DNA of 64,000 nt from Modicisalibacter radicis (lineage in GTDB: Bacteria > Pseudomonadota > Gammaproteobacteria > Pseudomonadales > Halomonadaceae), in NCBI RefSeq assembly GCF_900961225.1, contig NZ_CAAHFN010000055.1, forward strand, positions 1-64,000, written 5' to 3'. This document shows, one piece after another, positions 13,354-22,484 of this stretch; position 1 is the first letter of the stretch, and each line of letters begins with the position of its first letter. The notes beneath the pieces are model-generated. The model had not been told where the DNA came from. It ran no database searches and was given only the letters and a program-made list of their open reading frames with translations. A program made the translations under genes and the position numbers.

Positions 13354-14835
13354 ATGCTCAAACGCCTGCTGCTGATCGTCGCCCTGGTGCCGGTGGTGTT
13401 CGTCAGTATCGGCGTGGATACAGCCCATGCCGAATGGTCTCAACAGTGCGGAGCAACCGCGAGCAACTCCCGCCCCTCAAAATCCGCGACGCTTGCTGAT
13501 GTCCGCTCTTGGGTGGATAGCTGCGTTAATCACTCACGCTGGGAGGGGTATTCCTGGTATGAGGATGTGAGCTTTATTGTCTACGGGACGGAAGATCCTT
13601 ATTACAAGGCCATCCTTAAAGTCTATTTCTGGCAACCGAAAGCGAGTGACATTCCGTCCTCAGCTTTTCCGGATGCGCCGGTTTTTGACCATATCTACAC
13701 CGACGAGCAGTGCCAGGCCCAGTACGGTCACGCCACTGTGCTCAAGGGCGAATTCGAAGCCCCGCCCTACGACCAGGGCGCGTGTTCTCTGACCCCCTCC
13801 GGCAAGGGCGTCGGTGTCTGCACCAAGACCAACGCCAACGGAGATACCGCCCCCGCCGGACAGTGCTACCTGACCGGCGACTTCGATGCCACCTCCACCG
13901 GCGAGGTCAACGACACCGACAGCAACGTCGAACCGAGCGACGACCTCCCCGACTACCTCACCGAGACCGACGACCCCGCCACCTGCTCCGGCGGCTACGT
14001 CGGTTCCGGCGGCTCCTATTACTGCTACGACGGCGGCGCCAATCTCAACGTCGGCGCCTTCGACGCCGAAGGCAACCCCATCACCCTCGGCGAGGAAGGC
14101 GCCTGGGACAGCGACGGCAACCCCATTGAGCTCACCGAGGGCGCTTTCGATGCCGACGGCAACCCCATCGAAACCGGCGGCGGTCTGTCCATCGGTGGCG
14201 GCAGCTGGGGAGATCCCGGCGGTGGCGACTCGGGGGGCGATTCCGGCGGCGGCTCCGGCTCGGGTGGTGGCATCGACTGGGGCGACGACGCCGACGAGCC
14301 CACCGGCTCCACCGATGAGAACGGCGATCCGTTGGGCCAGGGTGACGGGGAAGGCGATTCCACCCTGGGCGACGTGGTGGGGGCGATCAATAAGCTCAAG
14401 ACCACCGTGCGCAACGGCTTCGATGGCATCGTCGACAAGTTCACCAGCACCGACGGCGCGCCCGACGAGTCCGACATTCGCGGCGACTTCGATGGCCAGG
14501 GCGTGGCCGATGACGTCATGGAGACCCTCGAGACCGACAACGAAGAGATCGACGGCGACCTCACCGAGCGCTACCAGGATCTGTTCGAGAGCGATTCGAG
14601 CATCGTCGGCCAGGCGGTCGGCTACGTCCGCGACAAGGCCACCGGCTGGCTGCCCGAACTGCCCTCGGGCGGCAACTGCTCGCCGCTGGAGTTCACCTTC
14701 CAGGGCCACACCCTCAGCATCGACTGCCGCGTGTTCGACCTGATCAAGGCGGCGCTCTCCTGGATCCTGTTCTTCTTCACCGCCTACCAGATCACCATGA
14801 TCGCCCTTTCCTACCGCAACGGCTCGGAGGCCTAA
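13354..14835 (+). CDS. Filamentous phage adsorption protein (pIII-like)
   Basis: This protein has about 493 residues from the ATG at 13354, which opens a signal peptide (MLKRLLLIVALVPVVFVSIG ... AHA). A Cys-containing N-terminal receptor domain follows. The middle is acidic and includes three copies of a GAFDAEGNPI-type repeat (about residues 234-274), then a Gly/Ser-rich linker. A C-terminal domain ends in a TM anchor (FDLIKAALSWILFFFTAYQI) and a short cytoplasmic tail, the pIII layout. It binds the receptor (often a pilus) and caps the virion. An alternative TTG start at 13321 lies before the signal peptide and is less likely. Confidence 0.85.
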   Translation: MLKRLLLIVALVPVVFVSIGVDTAHAEWSQQCGATASNSRPSKSATLADVRSWVDSCVNHSRWEGYSWYEDVSFIVYGTEDPYYKAILKVYFWQPKASDIPSSAFPDAPVFDHIYTDEQCQAQYGHATVLKGEFEAPPYDQGACSLTPSGKGVGVCTKTNANGDTAPAGQCYLTGDFDATSTGEVNDTDSNVEPSDDLPDYLTETDDPATCSGGYVGSGGSYYCYDGGANLNVGAFDAEGNPITLGEEGAWDSDGNPIELTEGAFDADGNPIETGGGLSIGGGSWGDPGGGDSGGDSGGGSGSGGGIDWGDDADEPTGSTDENGDPLGQGDGEGDSTLGDVVGAINKLKTTVRNGFDGIVDKFTSTDGAPDESDIRGDFDGQGVADDVMETLETDNEEIDGDLTERYQDLFESDSSIVGQAVGYVRDKATGWLPELPSGGNCSPLEFTFQGHTLSIDCRVFDLIKAALSWILFFFTAYQITMIALSYRNGSEA

Positions 14836-14838
14836 GCC

Positions 14839-15189
14839 ATGGGCGCCTTGCTGGCTCGCTTCGCACGTATTCTGCTGCCGCTCGCCGAAGAGTTCCTGCG
14901 CCACTTCGGCAAGCTGTTCCTGCGCTTCTTCCTCTGGCTGCGGGTCGCCCGCTTCGGCCTGTTCCTGATCAAGGTGGGCATCATCCTCGGCCTGGTCAGC
15001 GTCATGGCCGATGCCATCACGGCGGTCATCGATGGCCTCACCGTCAGCATGCCGCCGCTGCTCACCGACGGCTTCAACCGCATCATGCCCGACAACTTCG
15101 GGACCTGCGTGTCGGCCCTCGTCCTCGCCAAGCTCGCCGTCTGGACGTTCGCCATCAAGGACCGGCTGGTCAGCCTGGGGGGCCTGTAA
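14839..15189 (+). CDS. Minor coat protein pVI-like (DUF2523 type)
   Basis: This 116-residue protein has three hydrophobic segments (about 25-45, 46-62 and 88-106) and the sequence FLIKVGIILGLVSVMADAIT. Hydrophobic DUF2523-type proteins of this size sit between pIII and Zot in many inoviruses and act as the pVI partner at the virion tip. Its stop overlaps the start of the ATPase gene (TAATG). Confidence 0.78.
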   Translation: MGALLARFARILLPLAEEFLRHFGKLFLRFFLWLRVARFGLFLIKVGIILGLVSVMADAITAVIDGLTVSMPPLLTDGFNRIMPDNFGTCVSALVLAKLAVWTFAIKDRLVSLGGL

Positions 15190-16256
15190 TGGCCGTCTAT
15201 GTCGTCACCGGCAAGCTCGGCGCGGGCAAGACCCTGGTCGCGGTGGGCAAGATCCGCGACAAGCTCAACCGCGGCTGCAAGGTCGCCACCAACCTCGACA
15301 TTCGCCTGAACAAGCTGGTCGGCGAGAAGCCCAGGAACACCCGTTTCTACCGCATCCCCGACAAGCCCACCCTGGTCGACCTGCAAGCCATCGGCCAGGG
15401 CACCGAGAGCTACGACGAGAGCAAGAACGGCCTATTGGTTCTGGACGAGTGCGGCACCTGGTTCAACGCCCGCTCCTGGAACGACAAGAGCCGCCAGGAC
15501 GTCATCAACTGGTTTCTCCACGCCCGCAAATTGGGCTGGGACATCATCTTCCTGATCCAGGATCTCTCGATCATGGACAAGCAGGCCCGCGTCGCGCTGG
15601 CCGAGCACGTCGTCTACTGCCGTCGTCTGGATCGCCTGACGCTGCCCTTCGTCGGCGCGCTGTGGTCGATGACCGCCGGCGGCAAGGTGCCCATGCCCAA
15701 GCTCCACCTGGGGATCGTCAAGTACGGCGACAGCCCGACGTCGATCGTCGTCGAGCGCTGGACCTACACCGGCCGCTCGCTCTACGCCGCCTACGACACC
15801 AAGCAAGCCTTCTCCGATCACTACCCCCACGGCACCTACAGCCAGCTGCCGCCCTGGTTGACCCATGGGCGGCTGCGCGTGCCCCGCGATCTGAGGTTCG
15901 CCATGAAGATCACTCGCATCTACTGGAAGCGCTTCAACCGCCCCCTGCTGGCGATGGCCGGCTTCGTCCTGGGCATCGTCCTGACCACCTCGATCCTGGT
16001 CGTCGACGAGGTCAACGCCCGCTCGCCAGCGACCCAAGAAACCGCACTCCCTAAGCAGGATCTCGGCGCGTTCGCCGACTACCGCATCACCAGCTACGCC
16101 CGCCTGGGCGACACCACCACCTACCGCCTCCTGGACGGCGACAACCGGCCCACCACCAGCGACGACCTGGAGCGCCAAGGCCTCCACCTCGTCCCGATGG
16201 GCGCCTGTCTCCTCCGCCTCGAACAGGGAACCGACCATGTGGACCTACGCTGCTAG
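15189..16256 (+). CDS. Zot-type filamentous phage assembly ATPase (pI-like)
   Basis: This 355-residue protein has Walker A GKLGAGKT at residues 8-15 and a Walker B-like LLVLDECGTWF near residue 85. It also has HARKLGWDIIFLIQDLSIMD and one TM helix at about 252-272 (AMAGFVLGIVLTTSILVV), with a C-terminal periplasmic part ending in Cys. This N-in/C-out layout is that of the pI export motor, which works with the secretin to extrude virions. The Zot name reflects family history and does not imply toxin activity. Its end overlaps the secretin start by 20 bases. Confidence 0.92.
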   Translation: MAVYVVTGKLGAGKTLVAVGKIRDKLNRGCKVATNLDIRLNKLVGEKPRNTRFYRIPDKPTLVDLQAIGQGTESYDESKNGLLVLDECGTWFNARSWNDKSRQDVINWFLHARKLGWDIIFLIQDLSIMDKQARVALAEHVVYCRRLDRLTLPFVGALWSMTAGGKVPMPKLHLGIVKYGDSPTSIVVERWTYTGRSLYAAYDTKQAFSDHYPHGTYSQLPPWLTHGRLRVPRDLRFAMKITRIYWKRFNRPLLAMAGFVLGIVLTTSILVVDEVNARSPATQETALPKQDLGAFADYRITSYARLGDTTTYRLLDGDNRPTTSDDLERQGLHLVPMGACLLRLEQGTDHVDLRC

Positions 16257-17511
16257 CCGCACCGCCATAGCGATTATCCTCGGCCTGGTGTCGGCAATCG
16301 CTTACGCCACGCCGATAGAGATGGATGACACCGATGTGCGAGATTTCGTACGTTGGTATGCGCAAAAGACTGACACGGCACTCGCCATCGACCCCGCCGT
16401 CGACGGCACCCTGACCGTCTACGCCCCGGACGTCAGCGATGAGGCGCTGCCCGACTTCTTTCGCGGCGTGCTCACCGCCCACGGTTACCGGATCGTCCCC
16501 GGCGATCCGCCCACGGTCACGCCCACGCGCCCCGGCGACTTCTCCCAGGCGCTGGACACCGGTCCCCGGGAACCCCAGGCGACCCGCGTGCTGGCCTTCG
16601 ACCATCTGCGCGCCCAGGACGTCGCGCCGATGATCGACGCCTACCTCAACCGCGCCACGGGTCAAGCGGGAAGCGTGGGCCAACTCAGCCGCGCCTCCAG
16701 CCAGGTACTCGATGCCGGCAACGCCCTGCTGGTATCGGGCGATGCCCAGCGAATCACCGACCTGCAGACCCTCTTGCCGCAAATCGACGTCAGCCGCCCC
16801 CAGGTACTGATCCGCGCCATCCTGTTCGAGACCAACGACGGCGACACCTTCGACCTGGGCGTCGCGCTGGGTCGTGCAAGAAGTGGGGCCGGGCTCGCCG
16901 GCGGCGTGAACACCAACGCCCTCGGCACCACGCTGGCCACCCCCGGCGGCTCCTTCGGGATCTTCGACGGCAACGTCCTCGCCCTGGCCATCAACGCCCT
17001 GGAGCGCAATAGCCAGGCCAAGGTGCTCTCCACGCCACAGATCCTGACCCTGTCCGGCCAGTCCGGGCGCATCAGCGTCGGCCAGAACGTGCCGTTCGTC
17101 ACCGGCCGCGTCACCGGCGAAGCGGCCAACATCGAAAACCCCTTCCAGACCATCGAGCGCCGCGACGTGGGCGTCTCCCTGGCCGTCACCCCGGTCGTCA
17201 CCGGCGCCGGGCTGGTGATCATGGACGTCAAGACCCAGGCCGACAGCCTCACCGACTCCCTGGAAGCCTCGGACATCATCACCAACCAGCGCTCGATCAT
17301 GACCACCGTGCAGATCCACTCCGGCCAGACCGTGCTCCTGGGCGGACTGGTCAGCGAGGAATCCAGCGAATCGGTCTCCAGCGTCCCCGGCCTGGGCTCG
17401 ATCCCGCTGATCGGCCGGCTGTTCCGCAACACCTCGCGCAGCAGCGAACACCGCAAGCTCTACGTGCTGCTGCAAGCCACCGTCCTGCCCACCCTGGAGG
17501 CCGCGTCATGA
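16237..17511 (+). CDS. Phage-encoded secretin (pIV-like outer-membrane channel)
   Basis: This 424-residue protein has a signal peptide at 1-24 (AIAIILGLVSAIAYA), an N0/STN-like domain, an N3-like domain (VLAFDHLRAQDVAPMIDAYL) and a secretin core. The core contains SQAKVLSTPQILTLSGQSG, VPFVTG, then RDVGVSLAVTPVV, TTVQIHSGQTVLLGGLVSEE and VPGLGSIPLIGRLFR. It forms the gated outer-membrane pore for virion exit. Many inoviruses borrow the host type II secretin; this one brings its own. It overlaps the Zot gene and the TraX-like gene (ATGA). Confidence 0.92.
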   Translation: MWTYAASRTAIAIILGLVSAIAYATPIEMDDTDVRDFVRWYAQKTDTALAIDPAVDGTLTVYAPDVSDEALPDFFRGVLTAHGYRIVPGDPPTVTPTRPGDFSQALDTGPREPQATRVLAFDHLRAQDVAPMIDAYLNRATGQAGSVGQLSRASSQVLDAGNALLVSGDAQRITDLQTLLPQIDVSRPQVLIRAILFETNDGDTFDLGVALGRARSGAGLAGGVNTNALGTTLATPGGSFGIFDGNVLALAINALERNSQAKVLSTPQILTLSGQSGRISVGQNVPFVTGRVTGEAANIENPFQTIERRDVGVSLAVTPVVTGAGLVIMDVKTQADSLTDSLEASDIITNQRSIMTTVQIHSGQTVLLGGLVSEESSESVSSVPGLGSIPLIGRLFRNTSRSSEHRKLYVLLQATVLPTLEAAS

Positions 17512-18272
17512 GCCACGCCATCGATAGTTTTCGCCGCGACGATCGCCAGACATCTAATAGCGCCGCACTATTCAACGCCTGGGTGCCTCTCGCCCAGTGG
17601 CTCGCACTGGTCACCATGACCGTCGAGCACGCCTGCCGCTTCCTGCTGCCGGACGATTCGGCCGTCACGCCCTGGGCGATCACCCTCGGGCGCATCGCCT
17701 TCCCGCTGTTCGCCGGCATGATCGCCTGGCACGCCTGCCACAACACCCGCGACCCAATGCGCTATGGCTTGCGGATCCTGCTGATCGCGCTCGTCGCGCA
17801 GCTGCCCTACGCCCTGGTCGAGCACACCCTCCGGCTCAACGTCTGCTTCACCCTGGCCTGCGGTCTGTTCGGCATCGCCGTCATTCAGCGCTGGGAGGAT
17901 CGCTCCCTGACCTATGCCAACGTCCTGTCTGTCACCGTCCTCTGGCTCCTGGTGGGCAATGCGGTGGAATACGGCCACCTGGGGCTGCTGCTGGTCCCCG
18001 CTTACTGGGCCGTCTTCCACTACCGGCGCCACCCGCTGCCCCTCGTGGCCCTGCTGGTCATCGTCGCCTTGCTCAATGCCGCCCCGCTGCACGCCCTGGT
18101 CAGCCTGGTTGCCGCCGGCGTGCTGATCGTCGTCACCCAGGTCCGGCCATGGGCGCCCCTGGACCGCCTGCCCGCCATGCCTCGGCGTCTATGGCTGTCC
18201 TGGTACCCGGCCCACTTCGCCGTGATTGCTGGCCTGGTGGTCGTGATTGAGGCGGCGAGACCCGCCCTGTAG
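17508..18272 (+). CDS. TraX-like integral membrane acyltransferase family protein
   Basis: This 254-residue protein has seven or eight predicted TM segments. The N-terminal part WLALVTMTVEHACRFLL, TLGRIAFPLFAGMIAWHACH, then RYGLRILLIALVAQLPYAL matches the TraX family pattern (a His in the first helix, then R-x-A-F-P-L-F and a YxxRLL-type segment). F-plasmid TraX N-acetylates pilin. Here the gene is locked into the virion export operon by a 4-base overlap with the secretin gene. A role in modifying the phage coat or the host pilus used as receptor is an inference. Confidence 0.75.
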   Translation: MSHAIDSFRRDDRQTSNSAALFNAWVPLAQWLALVTMTVEHACRFLLPDDSAVTPWAITLGRIAFPLFAGMIAWHACHNTRDPMRYGLRILLIALVAQLPYALVEHTLRLNVCFTLACGLFGIAVIQRWEDRSLTYANVLSVTVLWLLVGNAVEYGHLGLLLVPAYWAVFHYRRHPLPLVALLVIVALLNAAPLHALVSLVAAGVLIVVTQVRPWAPLDRLPAMPRRLWLSWYPAHFAVIAGLVVVIEAARPAL

Positions 18273-18342
18273 CACGTCTCGCAGAGTGACAACGAATACC
18301 GCGCTTACCTGCCAATAATCGTCTTTATCGGATATAGATTTT

Positions 18343-19638
18343 ATGAACCGTTGGGAACGCTACTCGCTCGAATCACTGCGACAGGGCCGACAGGATGATC
18401 GGGGTTCTCTGTTCATCAGTCCCAAGGGCCAACGCGAGCTTAACGGCATCCGGTTGCTCAATGCCGGCGTCGATACCGTGCGGCAGCTCTACCGGGGCCA
18501 GCCCTGCCTGTCTCAGTTCGACCAGATCATCGAGGCGTACCAGGAAGGTCGCGGAGCGACCATCGACCTGTTCGGTCACACCTGGAGCGTGGGCGCCGGC
18601 TCGTCCGGCTCAGGCTTCCGCTATCGGCTGCAGAACAACGAGCTTGGCGTGATCGTGTTCTTCCAGGCCCGCCACACCAAGGTCGAGAACCTCGGTACCC
18701 ACCTGAAGATCGAGCTCTCGCCGCACTTCATCCAGGAACGCGATCCCCAGGCGTGCCAGGACTTCATGTACAACATCGCCGCGCACATGCTGGCCCACGT
18801 CGAGCCCGCCGGCTGCGCTATTCACCTCGCCCTGGACCTGCAAGGCTGGCAGCCACCCCGCGACTTCATGGACCGCTTCGTCACCCGCTCCAAGCGTGTC
18901 ACCAAGCTCAACGGCGTCTCCGACTTCGAGATCACCACCGGCGAGATCGCCGCCCAGTACGCCTACGGGCAGAGCTACCTGTTCGGCACCGCCGGGGCCC
19001 TCCAATGCGCGCTCTACAACAAGACCCGCGAAGCCCATAGCCGCGACAAGCTGCACTTCTGGGAAGGCATCTGGAAGCAGGCCACCGGCGACGACCCGCT
19101 CGATGAGCCCTACGACCCCGACCAGGACGTCTGGCGCATCGAGATGCGCTTTCACCAGTCCGTGCTCCGCGAGTACGCCCAGGGCACGCCCTGCAACGTC
19201 GACACCGGCGAAGTCCTCGACATGGACCACGGCTTCGCCCGCTTCATCGACGTCGTGCCGCACCTCTCCGGGCTCTGGCGCACCGCGCTCAAGGCCTACC
19301 GCCTGGATTACGCGCGCAACCTGATCGACCCCGCCTGGCAACTGTTCCAGGAAGATGCCCGGTTCTACGCTCACGCCCCGCACTTCCTCTACAAGCGCGC
19401 CCGCAAGCAACCCGGCCTCGGCAACGAAAAGAACGTCTGCCTGGCCTTCGGCAACCTCCTCTCGATCTACGCCCGGCAAGGCTTCCGCACCCATGAGGCC
19501 ATCCGCTACCTACAGAACTCCGGCATGTGGGACGACCTCGCCGACTACTACCGCCGGAGAGGGGTCGGCAAGGACGACTTCAGAAAGCTGGTGGAACAAC
19601 GACTCGTCGAACGACGATTGCTGGGCAGGGCCGCGTAA
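18343..19638 (+). CDS. Rolling-circle replication initiator of the inovirus (Rep)
   Basis: This 431-residue protein starts MNRWERYSLESLRQGRQDDR. The segments AIHLALDLQGW and DVWRIEMRFHQSVL resemble the metal-binding and core motifs of Rep_trans-type initiators, which nick the replicative form and join the ends. The catalytic Tyr cannot be assigned by eye. It is separated by 70 bases from the TraX-like gene, the only sizeable gap in this part, so it may have its own promoter. The integrase follows three bases after its stop. Confidence 0.7.
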   Translation: MNRWERYSLESLRQGRQDDRGSLFISPKGQRELNGIRLLNAGVDTVRQLYRGQPCLSQFDQIIEAYQEGRGATIDLFGHTWSVGAGSSGSGFRYRLQNNELGVIVFFQARHTKVENLGTHLKIELSPHFIQERDPQACQDFMYNIAAHMLAHVEPAGCAIHLALDLQGWQPPRDFMDRFVTRSKRVTKLNGVSDFEITTGEIAAQYAYGQSYLFGTAGALQCALYNKTREAHSRDKLHFWEGIWKQATGDDPLDEPYDPDQDVWRIEMRFHQSVLREYAQGTPCNVDTGEVLDMDHGFARFIDVVPHLSGLWRTALKAYRLDYARNLIDPAWQLFQEDARFYAHAPHFLYKRARKQPGLGNEKNVCLAFGNLLSIYARQGFRTHEAIRYLQNSGMWDDLADYYRRRGVGKDDFRKLVEQRLVERRLLGRAA

Positions 19639-19641
19639 ACG

Positions 19642-20641
19642 ATGGCTGTCCGGAAAACCGATAAAGGCTGGCTCGTCGACCTGCGCCCCAACGGCCGGGA
19701 CGGCAAGCGCGTGCGTCGTACATTCAGAACCCAAAGCGAAGCCCGACGCTTCGAGAACAAGATCCTCGCCACTATCGCCGATGGCTCCCAGTATGCCCCC
19801 GCCAGGAAGGATCAACGCCGTCTGAACGACCTGATCGACCTCTGGCACCGCCACCACGGCAGTTCCCTCAAGGCCTCTCGGGAACGTGTCCGTTCGCTGC
19901 GCAAGGTAGCCGAGGCCATAGGCAACCCCATCGCACAAACCTTCACTGCCCAGGACTGGGCCGAATACCGCGCCAAGCGCCTTGAGGAAGTCGCCCCGAT
20001 CACCGTCAATCACGAACACACTTACCTCAAAGCCGTGTTCTCAGAACTCGAACGCCTCGGCCTCTGGACGCACGGCAACCCCCTCGCCCGCATGCGCCTG
20101 CTGCGCGTCGAGGAAACCGAGATGGCCTATCTCACCGACGACGACATCTCACGACTACTCCAGCATCTCAAGGGCCTGCCCAATCGAGACTGCTACTACA
20201 TCACCCTGCTGTGCCTCACCACCGGATCGCGCTGGTCCGAAGCCGAAACCCTCCGGGCAGAGAACGTCGGCAAGGATCGCGTCACCTACGTGGCCACCAA
20301 ATCTGGCAAGAATCGCACCATACCCATCGCGCCACGCCTCGCTGGCCAGCTGCGGAAACGCCGCCGGATCGGCCGACTGTTCGTCACTTCGTACAAGGTA
20401 TTTGGGCAGGCCATCAAGGACACCGGCATCGCATTACCGCCCGGACAATTGACACATGTCCTGCGGCACACCTTCGCCAGTCACTTCATGATGAACGGGG
20501 GTAATATCCTGGTCCTGCAACGCATCCTCGGCCACCAGTCGCTGACCATGACCATGCGGTACGCACACTTCGCACCGGATCACCTGGAAGACGCGGTCAA
20601 ACTGAACCCGTTGGCAGGCGTGGACAAAATGTGGACACAAC

Positions 20642-20658
<17 letters not shown>
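19642..20658 (+). CDS. Tyrosine site-specific integrase of the inovirus
   Basis: This 338-residue protein has an N-terminal arm-binding strand region (MAVRKTDKGWLVDLRPNGRD), a SAM-like core-binding domain (about 58-150) and a catalytic domain. The catalytic residues are Arg in LTTGSRWSEA, Lys in TKSGKNRTIP, HVLRHTFASHF, LGHQS and Tyr in TMRYAHFAPD. It recombines the phage att with the tRNA-Thr 3' end 50 bases downstream. The stop codon lies in the loop of the terminator hairpin. Its C-terminal half is nearly the same as the broken integrase at 8040-8539. Confidence 0.95.
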
Positions 20659-20783
<125 letters not shown>

Positions 20784-20799
20784 CCCAAGGGCGTTGGCG

Positions 20800-20874
20800 T
20801 GGCTGGGGTAGCAGGACTCGAACCTGCGAATGCTGATACCAAAAACCAGTGCCTTACCACTTGGCGATACCCCA
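20800..20874 (-). tRNA. tRNA-Gln(TTG)
   Basis: The 75-base cloverleaf starts TGGGGTATCGCCAAGTGG, has anticodon TTG in loop TTTTGGT, and ends CCCCAGCCA. It shares the length and 5' U of gammaproteobacterial tRNA-Gln and lies 16 bases from tRNA-Thr. Confidence 0.93.
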
Positions 20875-20880
20875 GCATTT

Positions 20881-20956
20881 TGGTGGCCAGAGACGGAATC
20901 GAACCGCCGACACGAGGATTTTCAATCCACTGCTCTACCGACTGAGCTATCTGGCC
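20881..20956 (-). tRNA. tRNA-Phe(GAA)
   Basis: The 76-base cloverleaf starts GGCCAGATAGCTCAGTCGG, has anticodon GAA (TTGAAAA loop) and encoded CCA. It is probably the first gene of a Phe-Gln-Thr tRNA transcript on the minus strand. Confidence 0.95.
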
Positions 20957-21047
20957 GTTGCCAACGGGGACGCATTAAACCGTAAACCCCGTCGGCGGTC
21001 AACCCTGGCTTTTCAAAAAGATGCTGGTCGATTCGCCGGCCCTGCGC

Positions 21048-21316
21048 TCACTGCGCGGGCGGCACGTAGCCTTCGGCCTGGTCGCTTTCGCGGTTGTCCA
21101 GAAAGCGCTCCATCTGGTCCATCAGGTAGTCGCGGGTCTGCGGCTCGAGCATGTTGAGGTGCTTCTCGTTGATCAGACGCGTCTGCCGGGCCTGCCACTC
21201 CTCCCAGGCCTTCTTCGACACGGTGCGCTGGATTTCCTGGCCCTTCTCGCCCGGTAGCGGCGGAAAAGGCAGGGCCTCGAGCTCTTGCTGGTATTTGCGA
21301 CAGAACACGGTCTGCG

Positions 21317-21320
<4 letters not shown>
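21048..21320 (-). CDS. yggX: Fe(II)-trafficking/oxidative damage protection protein YggX
   Basis: This 90-residue protein has the conserved N-terminal Cys ([15 protein letters not shown]), then [33 protein letters not shown] and the acidic end MERFLDN...EGY. YggX protects iron-sulfur enzymes from oxidants. It overlaps mutY by four bases (ATGA); MutY itself carries a 4Fe-4S cluster, and the pair is conserved in gammaproteobacteria. Confidence 0.95.
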
Positions 21321-22417
<1,097 letters not shown>

Positions 22418-22436
22418 GGTCAGGAGCGGCACACAT

Positions 22437-22464
22437 AAAAAAGCGCCGACTCGTGAGTCGGCGC
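22437..22464 (-). terminator. Terminator after asmA
   Basis: GCGCCGACT/AGTCGGCGC forms a 9-bp stem with a four-base loop, followed on the minus strand by T6. It separates asmA (stop 22485) from mutY, so mutY-yggX probably has its own promoter within or just after this gap. Confidence 0.9.
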
Positions 22465-22484
22465 AGGACTGGCTTGCTATAACT

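Noticed and set aside
15189..16256. Zot domain as evidence for an enterotoxin
   Set aside because: Position, Walker motifs and membrane topology fit the phage assembly ATPase; nothing supports secretion of a toxin fragment.
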